Source: Istiophorus platypterus (taxonomy: Eukaryota > Chordata > Actinopteri > Istiophoriformes > Istiophoridae). From it: a stretch of 64,000 nucleotides of DNA. A program made the translations under genes and the position numbers. How positions within the stretch are numbered: the stretch's first letter is position 1; each line of letters opens with the position of its first letter. Shown piece after piece: positions 12,001 through 30,700 of this stretch. The notes beneath the pieces are model-generated. The model ran no database searches. It was not told where the DNA came from and was given only the letters and a program-made list of their open reading frames with translations. The stretch covers positions 14,139,480 through 14,203,479 of the forward strand of contig CM029124.1 of assembly GCA_016859345.1 (NCBI GenBank). Reading direction: 5' to 3'.

Positions 12001-14212
12001 TATGGAAGAGCTAAGCTACATCACCCAGTTAGCAGGACACACAACCAGTGTCTCTGCAGTGGCTATCAATGAACTCACTGTAAGTCCACCTTGTTTGATC
12101 ATTCTCTACCTGTAATTCTCTACCTACCCTCCTCTCAAAATCTCTTTTCTCTCTTTCCTCCACTCTTTGTAATTTTTTGTAATTTTTGGCACACTATTGT
12201 TCTTGTCCTCTTCATGAGGAAGGGAGTATCCTCAATGTTGACAGCATGCATATCCTTTTTTGCTTTTTTTGTGCATCTCTTTATATCTCCGTGCACATGG
12301 GTGTCAACACCATGTTGCTCTGTCAAAGGGTGAGATTGCGTCATGTGCAGGACCTCTACTCTACCTGTGGACTATGAATGGTCAGCTGTTGACCTGCACT
12401 GGCACTTCCTGTAGTCCTCAAGCAGACATCCTGTGTGTAAGCTTCACACAGCGACAAGAGTGGGACAACAGGAATGTCATCGTCACTGGCTGTGGAGACG
12501 GCATCATACAGGTGAAGATTTTTTTTTGTGACTGTAATCAGTGGTAGTTGCTTCATGTATGAGATAATGTCTGTCTTTATAGTTACTGTCTGGCAGCTCT
12601 ATGTAGGACTAATAGATCCGCCAAAGATGTTGCATTGTATTTATTCAGTAAACTGTGCAGTATTCAACTGTGGCACAAACTACTTTAGCATTAGCCTTGC
12701 AGGTAGAAGCCTAGATGTCCATCAAGATATTAAAAACAGAATATGGGTTTTGTGTGTGTATGTTTGTGTGACTGTTTTTGTTTAGGATTAATATTAGCCT
12801 ATGCTGCCTCTCTGCAATCAAAGCTGCAAACTCTAAATAAGGCTTCACTTGGGAGTGGGTATCCATGCCACATGCACAACACACACACAAATGGTATTAT
12901 TACTTTATTATTACCTTGATTTATGGGGTGTGTGCGCATGCTGGTGCGTATGTGAGTGTTTTGTTATTATGTTGAATTATGTCTGATTTTGCTACTCGTT
13001 ATGTGTCTCTCATACAGATATGGAAGACAGAGTACACCAGAACACAATTACCTGGCCCTCCAGAAGAGACTGTATCCCCAGGGCAAGACCGAACAGAGAG
13101 AGACGGTAATGATACTGGCAGTAGGATCGGATATGCATGTAGGTCTTGCATTTATAACTACACAGATGATGGGAGTGGCTGACAGTAGAATAACTGTGAG
13201 ACTGACTAAGATGCAGCAACACCATGAGTTTCATACTACAAAAAGAAAGCCATCAGTATCTAATTAGATAAATCCTGAAGTGTGAGATGATTATTTTTAA
13301 CCACTCATCTCAGAGCTAGACAGTGTGGTTTGCAGATGAGAGATTGTAATGCTTACCCCATCCCTCACTTGCATTAGGGCTAGCTGGAATTATATTGTTA
13401 TAAAGTTATTGAACATAGAGGCAGTAAACACTGATGAGTAATTCTGCTGACGTGTGTGTGCGTGTATAATTTAGAAAGCAATAATACCCAGATCCAATTT
13501 GGGATACGTTGGTTATAGCCTCACGTCACCTCATAGGAGTATTATGCTTTGCAAATTATATTGAGACAAGTCTTTACGTAACACTAAAGCGTTAATATTC
13601 AAGGGATTTTTCTCCCTTTAAAAGCCTGCCGAATGCAGATATACATTGCATTAATGCGCAGGAATTTTTTTTTTGCGGGGACCACTGTGTCAGAGTCAGA
13701 GGTAAGGTGGACACCTGCCCTGTGATTCAGCAGTAAATCGAGGTTGATACATTCTCATGATCTGTCCACAGTGAGTAGCTGGGAGAGACATCTTGTGCTG
13801 TGTCAAGAGCTGAACAGAAGTCAGGCTGTGTTGCAACGTCGCAACAAGACTAATCCGGCCATCACGGCTTTGGCCATGTCCAGGTACAGTAAATATCATG
13901 CACCCGCCCGCAACAAAGGGGTGGGATTTAATCTCTCTTTAATTGCTTCCAATTTCCTTTAACTGTCTTTAAGGACAAAAAAATTGTCATTTTAAGTTTA
14001 ATTGCCAAGTATTTTAATAATAGCACTGCACATTTCAAGAACTAACTGAATTATAGCTGAAGCATGCACTGCATTGTGTGTATTATTGAGTGTGTAGTAT
14101 TGCAAGCTTTAAAGCAGAATACATTTGCATTACTCCTCTCCTGTGTAGGAGCCATGCTACCCTTTTGGCGGGCGATGCCTGGGGCAGAGTTTTCACCTGG
14201 ACCTGTGAGTGA
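1..14212 (+). CDS. wdfy4: WDFY4, 3' part: PH-BEACH-WD40 protein
   Basis: This is the C-terminal part of a large BEACH/WD40 scaffold. Mammalian WDFY4 is needed for cross-presentation by dendritic cells. Well-supported exons are 977-1125, 1252-1366, 1665-1750, 1851-1913, 5148-5190, 5396-5515, 5686-5809, 5907-6016, 7467-7617, 8056-8147, 9281-9490, 9608-9728, 11046-11203, 11626-11784, 11900-12079, 12329-12511, 13018-13105, 13772-13883 and 14149-14212. All have GT-AG borders and join in phase to give 775 residues plus TGA. A PH-like part (977-1913) precedes BEACH (5148-9490; motifs FPWILADY, PFSHTF, NSNHI, DLIFGYRQQG) and about five WD repeats (11626-14212). Upstream, 171-356 is clearly coding and 1-72 is probable (in phase with an acceptor at 171), but the join from 356 to 977 is out of phase. 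No FYVE domain follows the WD repeats, which favours WDFY4 over WDFY3. The nested LRRC18 supports this. Confidence 0.93.
2116..2913 (-). CDS. lrrc18: LRRC18, leucine-rich repeat protein nested in a WDFY4 intron
   Basis: This is an intact single-exon coding sequence of 265 residues, antisense in the WDFY4 intron between 1913 and 5148. The N-terminus is basic (MSKGKVAKGTKVTIKIAKKA). Around six leucine-rich repeats follow, with clear signatures such as DELDLSRNLIQNLP, LRWLDLHSNKLESLP and LTHLNLSNNRLTS. The C-terminal part holds a Cys pair (LCRSCLKRCK), as in mammalian LRRC18. I chose the ATG at 2913 because a splice acceptor (ttgcag) ends four bases upstream of it. The in-frame ATG at 2928 lies in that putative intron. 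The mammalian gene is mainly expressed in testis, and its molecular role is poorly known. The antisense nesting inside WDFY4 is the same in human. Confidence 0.93.
   Translation of the reverse strand: MSKGKVAKGTKVTIKIAKKAIWMTPDGRRRLTLSNMGITIFPKCLLKLTNVDELDLSRNLIQNLPDNIGNFSSLRWLDLHSNKLESLPESISNLVGLTHLNLSNNRLTSAGLPSALGFLTSLKSLNLGMNQLHTLPPTMVALDSLQELGLFDNLFINLPECLNVLRNLTKVNMKRNPLSYVQGDCEGKAKSEPEEDVYLVHQSRLCRSCLKRCKEQRERLTRGGGGDRGGGADMFKEKRIRKYTGLIVPNSVAAVNQDVWRIRKV
2929..5147. other. WDFY4 intron upstream of LRRC18
   Basis: Apart from the candidate leader exon at 3975-4091, I see only ordinary intron sequence: a short GT tract near 3401-3417 and AT-rich DNA. No other coding exon is evident on either strand. 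Confidence 0.6.
3975..4091 (-). other. Candidate noncoding 5' exon of LRRC18
   Basis: On the minus strand a pyrimidine-rich acceptor (tttttctacag) at 4092 and a near-consensus donor (ATG|gtgagt) after 3975 bracket 117 bases. Joining it to the acceptor just upstream of the LRRC18 start would make a short spliced leader. The leader contains several ATGs, including one at the exon's last three bases. This is inferred from splice signals only. Confidence 0.4.
6185..6226. repeat. Poly-C/poly-A tract in a WDFY4 intron
   Basis: A run of C is followed directly by a run of about 17 A. It lies in the intron between the exons ending at 6016 and starting at 7467. The rest of this intron holds nothing I recognise. 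Confidence 0.7.
9780..10040 (+). repeat. Percomorph interspersed repeat, copy 1
   Basis: The stretch contains tttggacagagccaggc, ctttatgctaag, gctgtagcttcatattta and ctctcagcc in that order, with an aaaatgtc...aactattgctttaa end. I recognise this as a nonautonomous repeat that is very common in percomorph fish genomes, though I cannot name its family. It lies in the WDFY4 intron between 9728 and 11046. A second, more diverged copy lies near 16375-16560. Confidence 0.6.
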
Positions 14213-14497
14213 GAGGTGGCCCATGTTTGAGCACAATCGCGACCACAGACACCGGTTCTGTTACTCCTTGTATCCTCTCAGAGGGACTCTCACACAAAAA
14301 AGTCATGGGTGTCTCCGGTGTGACACCAGCTGAGAAGGAGAGCTGCTGTGCATAGGCCAACTTGTGTGTGGATTCAGGGAGAACAATGTTACAGTTTTTG
14401 ATACATTCAAGTCTCAAACAATGTAGAATATTTTACCTCCTACATAAGTATTTAATTCTGTCTTTTTCTTTCTGAATAGTGAGTTTCAACAAATTTT

Positions 14498-14503
14498 AAT
14501 AAA
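14498..14503 (+). promoter_or_regulatory. Candidate WDFY4 polyadenylation signal
   Basis: An AATAAA hexamer lies about 285 bases after the WDFY4 stop codon, at a normal distance for a short 3' UTR. Confidence 0.5.
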
Positions 14504-15928
14504 AAAATGTTAATGGCAATTTGTCATGTGAGTCGTGTGATGATGACTGAAATCCGGTTGTTATTTTATTTCATTTTTATTTTACTTATCTGCAATTCAT
14601 AAAGGTGAAAACTGGAAGGACAAATTCTCCAGATCTGCTGGCTGGATTTGGATGAGGGAAATAATGGAAAACCCTCTATCATTCCTTAAAAACAATCATT
14701 TATATTAACCCTTGCCACTCCAGCATAGCTGGAGCTACAGCAGAAGCCTGTGATTGAACTGGGCGACTTTAAGCTGAAAGCAAGAGGAATTGTGTGAATG
14801 AGGAGTGTGCAGGCTCATCCACTGTCCCTGAGAAATGCAACTTTCTAATATTATTGTTGAGCCTTAACAGTTTCTTTTCACACAAACTTCACATCAAGCA
14901 TCCAATATTGTAAAAACTTTTGCATGCACACATGTCAGCATTTTCCGCTATGAGAAATGTAGTGTTTTGCCTCAGAAATTGTTTGTGGTATGAACAATTC
15001 AGGTTGTCTGGTTAATTGCGAATAGTTTCCTGGGCTTCCTTTGTTGTTTTTCACATGTTTTCAGTTTGCTTTGTAATTTGGAATTTATGAGTGTTTGACT
15101 GTTTAAACTTTTTAACTCTTCAAACTATTATCCTGTTTATTTGTTGTCATGTGAAGTGTTTGTATCTGTGGAGGATGTTAAATGTGTTTGGGTCTTGTTG
15201 GGATTACCTTTTTGCCTGTTACAGCGCTTTGTGTGCACATTTATGGTTAACCACGGACAGATATGCCTTTTTAGCCACATCAGGCTGTTTAGTCTCTGTA
15301 ATCACTGCAGGGCCTCAACAACACACTCTGGGGTAAAACTGGCCCATTTGAAGAGAGATAGCTATGAAACGCTGAATATGGAGCCTTCTCTTTCAGCGGA
15401 AAAGTACAACGCTGACACTCACCACGTCAATGCCTTGATGTTCCAATAAATAAGTCACCATTTTAAATGAGGTTAGATTGTTTGGATTGTGGAGGCACAT
15501 TCTCTGTCTGCCTCTCTCACTTGCTCCCTCATGCACATGCACCACTGTTCTCTATCATAAAGGAAGAGGTCTCTCTCTTTAACCTTTGTGTGTGTGGCTA
15601 ATTGTGCTAAGTGGAGTAGCTTAATAGAGTGGAAAATAGTCCTCATAATTCTCCCAGAGAGCGAGCAATGACCTTCTCTAAAGACAACGGCTATCTCCAT
15701 TCTCTCTACACCGCTGGTTTTATGATATGAAATGTCAAACCATTGGGTTGCTCAGAATAATTAAATCAAATAAATTATTGCACCTAGGCAGAACCATCTT
15801 GTAGCCTAACCCAATTATAATGCACTGTAAAGCTAATTATTAACCATGATTACAATTAGTCTAATTTGAATAAATGTAGTCATTAGCGGGTTCATCCTAG
15901 TCATAGAGTCTGAACTGTGGGAAATAAT

Positions 15929-15930
<2 letters not shown>

Positions 15931-16004
<74 letters not shown>
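15931..16004. repeat. (TC)n microsatellite
   Basis: There are 37 TC dinucleotides in a row. Translations of this tract (Ser-Leu or Glu-Arg repeats) are artefacts. Confidence 0.95.
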
Positions 16005-16007
<3 letters not shown>

Positions 16008-16374
16008 ATCTCTCCCACTCACAGAGAGAAGGGTGGGGATGTGCATCATTCTCTTTTACCATGCGCCTCTATCTTCATCCATTTTTTTTCGTACATTGAC
16101 CTTCACAAAATGGCCTACATCCTTCACCTTCCCTGGGTACTTGAGTGTACTGCCTTCTGCTTCCAGGATTCACATTTGCTGTTTATGCCTGTGTCTCTGA
16201 GACTTTGAAACCAGAGGCAGAAGTGGCAGAAGAGTGCTGTCTCTCTCCCTTTTCTGTCTCTTGTAAGAAAATTAAAAATTGCACATAACCCCTATAAAAC
16301 CACAACTTGATATTTTTACACTTTCATTTTTATATGGATTAAACAATTGAGATTAACATATTAATTAGTGAGCT

Positions 16375-16560
16375 TCAGGGGGATATGTAAGAGGATTTTG
16401 ATACCTTTGGACAGAGCTGGGCAGCTTCCCTCCATTTTCAGTCTTAATGCTAAGCTAATGGCTGTTGGCTCTAGTATTTTTAAGTGATCTTCTCATATTA
16501 CTCTCAGCCAAAGAAAGAAAATATTTTTCACAAAATGTTCTGTTCCCTTAACAGATTACA
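16375..16560 (+). repeat. Percomorph interspersed repeat, copy 2 (diverged)
   Basis: It shares the ordered blocks of copy 1: tttggacagagctgggc, cagtcttaatgctaagct, ggctgttggctctag, and ctctcagcc followed by aaaatgttctgttccctta. It is shorter and more diverged. Confidence 0.5.
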
Positions 16561-16801
16561 AAACTCATTTCTCAGTCTGTGCTGCCGTGTGTGTTACATG
16601 CTGAATGAACTGCAGCTGTTTGTAACTGTGTTTTGTATTTTTTTTTTTTTTTTTTATTTTACTTTTTGGCTAAAACAGATCTTGCTTGTGACTCAGTCAA
16701 ATTATAGAAAAATCTGACGGTGCAATTCATTCCACTTTAAATTGATAATTAAAAATAGCATTTTTATGAATCACTCGTCGAATGTCAGACCTGGACACAT
16801 A

Positions 16802-16807
16802 TTTATT
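16802..16807 (-). promoter_or_regulatory. Candidate VSTM4 polyadenylation signal
   Basis: TTTATT on the plus strand reads as AATAAA on the minus strand, about 420 bases after the VSTM4 stop codon. It is only one possible site. Confidence 0.35.
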
Positions 16808-17225
16808 AATTTTGTGTATTAGTACTGTAAATATTAATGCGTTTATAAAGCTGAGTGTTACAGTGCCTTATGACACTGCAGTAAGAGAGCCCGGACAATA
16901 GTTTCCCTCCACACAGTCTCCTGAGTTTATACAGAATAGTTACCAGAAAGAGCAATCTTTATAAACATCTGGTTCACAGGCCAGCGATGCCAACACACAA
17001 AACAACAGAATTATAAGACCTAAAAACTGCTGTGCTGGAATGGAACAGCACTTTGGAAACACAAAAGCCTCATTTACCGAGAGTTGTAGCAATGCTTACA
17101 GCCAAAAAACAAATGCTAAATGCCATACTGATGGTTCATAAATAAAGTCCTTTTTGATGCCACTCAGTTCAGTTTGGAGAGCTGAATTCTCCCTCCTCAC
17201 TATAGGAGGAACCGAGCTCCTGTGT

Positions 17226-25370
<8,145 letters not shown>

Positions 25371-27695
25371 TTTCCACAGTCAGCGAATCCATAAACCCAG
25401 ACAACTGCACAGCACTTACACAAGCAGCTACATTCAAAACAGAGTCTGACTACACGACCCACAAGAGCCCTTACCCACCATTAACTCTTCTCCTCTTTCT
25501 CCTCTTTTCTGTGTAATATGAAACAGTAAATGTTCTGTTCCCACTTAGAAACTCCCACTCACTCTCCCAGTACTCTCTCACTCTCTCTGGCTGTCTCTGG
25601 CTGTCTCTCTTCCCCGCTCTCCCTCTCTCTCTCTCTCTTTTTCTTTGTGAGTCCTGCAAAATGTAGGAAATGTCATTTCCTTTGTTTCTGTTAGGAGTCT
25701 TGGACCATGGCCCAAAACCTCACAACTGTAAAGCGACGGTCAGGTTTCGTGGTTGGTTTGGATGTGTGCATGCGCCTGTCACACTGCATGTCATTTTGAG
25801 AAGCATATACAATGAAGAGCTGAACATGCATTTCCATTACCCAAGTTACTCCCAAAGTCAAGGGATATTGCTCATCTTGCATCTCCCAATAAAGTTTACA
25901 AAGAGGAAATGTTGATGTTCATATATGTGAGCTCTTTTTGTGCCATGCATTTATATGGATGTGCGTGAGTGTGCTGGGACCTCTCCCAGTCTGGCTGCAG
26001 GACAGAGTGGCATGGGCTTGTCTCTGGCTGTGGTCGTCAGACTGTCCCAGTGGTATGAAGCCTGCTGCTTTATTGGGCAGGCTAAACTGCTGAGGCAGGG
26101 CTTCTGCTGGCGCTTCGAGCTCTGCCAAAGCCAAATGGAATTACACAACAGATTTAACCCTTTGTTTATATGACCTATGTAGGATTCTCTTGATGGATGG
26201 ATTCAGTGGAAAATGTACTGGCCGGGTTGATAAGATGGCTCAACCATTTCCAACTTTGACTAAATCTTTTGTTTTTTATAATACAGTAATTGTATTATGC
26301 AGCTTAAGTTTAAGCTGTAGTGCAAGTTTTATCAATTAAGGGTAATGTGTAAAAATTCTAAAATAATAAACTGTGGAGAATTATTATGTCTTCCTAACTA
26401 CATCCTTTACTCTAGGTTTCCCCTCAAATTTCCCTCTATTTAAGTCTTGGGTTTAAGTCTTCACTCTAGTGGAGGAATCACTCTCCTCTGCCCTGCAGTG
26501 GTCAAAGTAGGTTACTGCTTCTCAGGGGGACAACAACACTTGAGGTTACTTTGAAATTGGGAAATATAGGCAGGCATTCATACCACAATGCTGTTCATTG
26601 AATCTGGGTTTGTGAATCAAGGGAAATCAAAGAAAAGACATTTTCACCCTGTATTATTTCTATCATTGGATTCCCTGGGTCAATAGGCAAAGATTGAGCA
26701 TTTAGATTCATACAGCAAAAAAGGACACATACACGCAAATGTCATAAACAAAATGTTATTTTCTCCTTTTTTTATGAACTCTCTCAAGACATTTTATTGT
26801 GCTCTCTCACTAACAATTTACAATTGTCTCATGCACTCTGTAAAAAGACTCTTCATTTTGAGTCATTCAGACCCAGGCTACATTTCATGAGTCAGAACAG
26901 GGTTTCAGTGGCAGTTATTGTTATTACAACATGCAGGGCAATCTTTTATATTTAGTTTTTGTTTATTTACAACCTTTACAAGTTGCTATTGAACTCATTA
27001 TGGTGAGAAATTATTTAGTAGAATGAAGTGTGTTTTTATTGCCTGGACAAGTCCTTGTCAAACTACTCTGTTTCACAGCAACACTGAAACATTCTCACAA
27101 ACTTCCAACTTTAAAAATTGACTACTTTGAGAAATTAAAACTTAAAAACAGCAACAATCACATCATCATGTTTTCACTTTGACACATTGTTTGAATACAC
27201 AGACTATGCTTTACACCATCTGTATATCTTTAATTGACACTGTGGTTTTAACAATTTTTCATGCATCACAAAATGCCAAAAGTAAGATTTCTCCAAAAAG
27301 AAAAAAGCATTAAAACTTAAGCAGGCCTGCCAGCATTCATAGAAGAGACCAACATTTCTCCAAGCTACTGAACACTGTCGGCAAACTGCTGCTGTCTAAT
27401 GTATGATAACGTTCTTCTAGGTCTAGGAGGCAACAGGACGCTGACCACAACATGAATCATATCTTAGCTTCTCACATTCAAAAGTCAAATGGAATGGTGA
27501 ACTTTTCTGTAACACAATAAATAGCTCAACAATTAACTGTCCAAATTCCACAGCAGCGATTTAACAGCATATCATAGGGACTTTTTAAAACTGCAATCTG
27601 ACAACAATCTGAGACTATTTTCACTTGAAAAAGTCATTTACAAGTACTTAAAACACTTCATATAATGAACCATTCATACTGTGCTTTTGGGTATC
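25371..27695. other. Intergenic region between VSTM4 and CEFIP
   Basis: It contains the VSTM4 5' flank with a pyrimidine-rich TC stretch (about 25556-25642). No recognisable genes are present. Human has FAM170B and TMEM273 between these two genes, and I find no trace of either. The part nearest CEFIP probably includes its 3' UTR, because further AATAAA motifs (minus strand) occur, for example at 27035-27040. Confidence 0.5.
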
Positions 27696-27701
27696 TTTAT
27701 T
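27696..27701 (-). promoter_or_regulatory. Candidate CEFIP polyadenylation signal
   Basis: AATAAA on the minus strand lies about 90 bases after the CEFIP stop. Others occur further on, so the 3' UTR may be longer. Confidence 0.4.
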
Positions 27702-27789
27702 TTATCAAATAATTTATTTAGCCTCTTGTCTGCTTTACATCATTATTACATAATTAATGCATTTGAGGCAAAGCAATCATTCTTTGTTC

Positions 27790-30700
27790 TCACCAGTCAG
27801 ACACCTCCATAAAATCCTCCAGTTCACTCATAGTTATTATATCCCGGGGCTGATATGGTGAGTGGGCTGAGTTATCATTTTCACAAACTGAGCTTACTGC
27901 AAGCTGGCTGTTTGTGTCACACTCTGGGAATGCCTCATGTGAGCCATGTGTGTTGTAAACTGTGTTATATGTTTTCTCTGTATCATTAACTGTGTCCATG
28001 TATGGTGTCTTCTCTGGGCTGTAGCGATGCTCTTCAGAGTCCTGTCTTATTTCAGGGGCTGAATGTCCATAGCTACAGTTTTCCCTGAAAGGCTGTTTGT
28101 CCTGGTGGAGAGTCACTGGGTCTGATGACCTGTGGGGGGGCAACAAATTCATACCTGCAGGCTGGTAGCCTTGGGAATAATCATTGTAGCCTTGATAGAG
28201 CACAAAGGGCTTGCCAGCTGGAGAGGCCCGGGACAGGGGTTGCTGCGGCTTGACCTGTATTTGGGATTGGAGCTGAGGCTTGGGGTACGTTTGCTGGGGC
28301 TGGGGTTGGGAAGTACTCTGGCCAGACTCACGCACATTCAGCTTAACATACTTTCCTGTCTCTGGGTCAAAGAAAGTCTTTGTTTTCACTTGAACAGGCA
28401 CGTCCACTACGAAATACTGACCAGAGCCGACATCTTGCAGCACCTTGCGCTGAGTCAGTGGATAGGTCTGTGGATAGCCTGACTCTACATGGTACTGTGT
28501 CACTGGAGCTGGATGGTTGGCATGATGGAAAGTGGGAGAAGAAGGAACATGAGCAACTGTTTTAGGAGCAGCAGTGCGGGAAGCAGGGCCAGTAGCATGA
28601 GAGGGTGCAACAGGGAGGGTAACAGGAGCAGTAGCATGAGGCGAGGCAGCTGGGAGGGAGATAGGACCAGTGGCGTGGGGGGAAGCGTGGACAGAGCGGC
28701 GAGAGGCTTGGTGCTCTGTGTGGGAAGAAGGCAAGCTAGACCCCAATGCTGGAGCATGAGCAAGGGAGACAGGTGAGGAAAAATGAGGGGAAGCCACAGC
28801 ATGGCAGTTGGAGGAGCGTACCTCAGTGGCAGTGGATGGAGGAATACTGGAGACTTCTTGAAGAGGTTTCTCGACCCCAGCAGGGCTGTCTGCTGCAGCT
28901 TTGCACAGCTCCTTCTTTATCCTCCGAGTCGTCAACCTTTTGGCCCTGCGCAAGGCTTTCTCACTCTTTGGGGGAACAACCGGTGGCTTGCCCAAAGAAC
29001 GGGACACGTCGCTGCTGAAGCTACAGGCTGACTCCGGCCTCTCGTAGTCATACAGGCCTCGTACATCTGCCAGGTCTACAGTTGTGGCAAAACTCTCCAC
29101 ATCCTCTGAAATGTTGCTGAAAATTGAGCGGGAGTCGTCTTCATCCAGGACAATGCTCCTCCTGGAATAAGGCCTGTGTTGTGGAAGATGGGCTGAGTAA
29201 TCCTGTGATGAAAATGATGGCTGAAAAGTTGAGAGTTCTTTGATAGCAGCAAGTCTGTCAGGAATTCCAGCACTGCGTCTCATCATCTCCTGCTCCTCCT
29301 CTCTCTCAAACCCTCTGTCCATGGGTGAACCCACTCGGAAATCCCCTCCAAAGTTCTTATGAAAGCGTGGTTTGACTGACTTTGTGAAAGAGAAACCTCT
29401 GATGGTGTTATCCTTCACCCTGAACATGGAGGGCTTGACTCCCAGTGCAGGCGAGGACGTGTTGGAGCGGGGTAGGGATGGAGCTGGGGACGCAGCACCA
29501 TGTGGCCTAAAAGGCCTAGTGTGGGGTCCTGAGTCCTCGATTGACTCAACTCGTGATAGAGTCTTCCTTTGTTGGGAAGGTGAAGGGGAGCATAGTTGTC
29601 TTTCTTTGGGTTTCCTCTCTGATTCTGTTGAGGTGATGGCATAGTACTGGAGAGAATCCGTCCTCTGCACTGCCCTTTTCTGCTCCTCCATCTGAGTGTC
29701 TGTCTCCTTCTCTCTCTGACCTGCAGACTTTTCTTCTGCTTCTGTCTTTTTAGCCCTGACCTCATCTTCTCTTTGAGATTGCGGCCATTCTCGTGCTACT
29801 GTCTTTTCCTCCTCTTTTATTGCTGCTTGGTTCTCCTCAAGCTGTCTTGTCATCCCTTCTTTGCCCTGTTTTATAATTGCTTTTTCTTTTTCAGCTTTTC
29901 TCCCCTCCTCCTCTCGCTGAGTTCTTTTCTTTTCCTCCCCAGTTTCAGTGAGGATCTTCTCCTCGATCTGTTTAGCTTGCATTTGCTCCTCAATCAGAGC
30001 AGCTCTCTGTTGCTGTTCCTTTAGTGCAGCTATCCTCTTCTTCTCCTTTTGAGCAGCTCTCATCTGCTGCTCTCTTTGTTCAGCTCTCTTTTTCTGCTCC
30101 TCTAGTGCAGCTCTCTGCTGCTCCTCCTCTAGTGCAGGTCTCCATTGCTGCTCCTCAATGTCACTTTTCCTTTGCTGCTCCTCTAGTTCAGCTCTCCTTA
30201 GCTGCTCAAGTGGAGTAGCTCTCCTTTGCTGCTCATTTACAGCAGCTCTCCTTTGCTGCTCCTTTAAAGCAGCTTTCCTTTGCTCCTCCTCTAGTGCAGC
30301 TCTCTGGTGCTGCTCCTCTTGAGCTGCTCTCCTTTGCTGCTCCTCTTGAGCAGCTCTCCTCTGCAGTTCAGCTCTCCTCTGCTGCTCCTCTTGAGCAGCT
30401 CTCCTCTGCTGCTCCTTTACAGCAGCTCTCCTCTGCTGCTCCTCTTGAGCAGCTCTCCTTTGCTGCTCCTTTACAGCAGCTTTCCTTTGCTCCTCCTGTA
30501 GTTCAGCTCTCCTCTGCTGCTCCTCTAGTTCAGCTCTCCTCTGCTGCTCCTCTTGAGCAGCTCTCCTCTGCTGCTCCTTTACAGCAGCTCTCCTCTGCTG
30601 CTCCTCTCTAGTTCAGCTCTCCTCTGCTGCTCCTTTAAAGCAGCTTTCCTTTGCTCCTCCTGTAGTTCAGCTCTCTTTCGCTGCTTTTCCTGAGCATCTC

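Larger units (their letters stand above)
14504..17225. other. Convergent intergenic region between WDFY4 and VSTM4
   Basis: It holds no recognisable gene. It contains a TC microsatellite (15931-16004), the second copy of the percomorph repeat (about 16375-16560) and a T-run near 16638-16656. It is the shared 3' flank of the two convergent genes. Confidence 0.6.

Noticed and set aside
977..14212. Assignment of the BEACH gene to WDFY3, NBEA or LYST
   Set aside because: There is no C-terminal FYVE domain, as WDFY3 would have. The nested LRRC18 and following VSTM4 point to WDFY4.
15917..16099. Ser-Leu and Glu-Arg repeat open frames
   Set aside because: They are translations of the TC microsatellite.
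27790..30063. Treating the downstream CEFIP frame as a separate gene starting at 30063
   Set aside because: The ATG lies within the repeat array, the frame is open upstream of it, and the C-terminal part belongs to the same protein once the 2-base insertion is considered.
30024..30611. Plus-strand open frames (Leu/Ser/Ala-rich) opposite the CEFIP repeat
   Set aside because: They are shadows of the antisense coding repeat. The minus-strand frame is the one that continues for thousands of codons.
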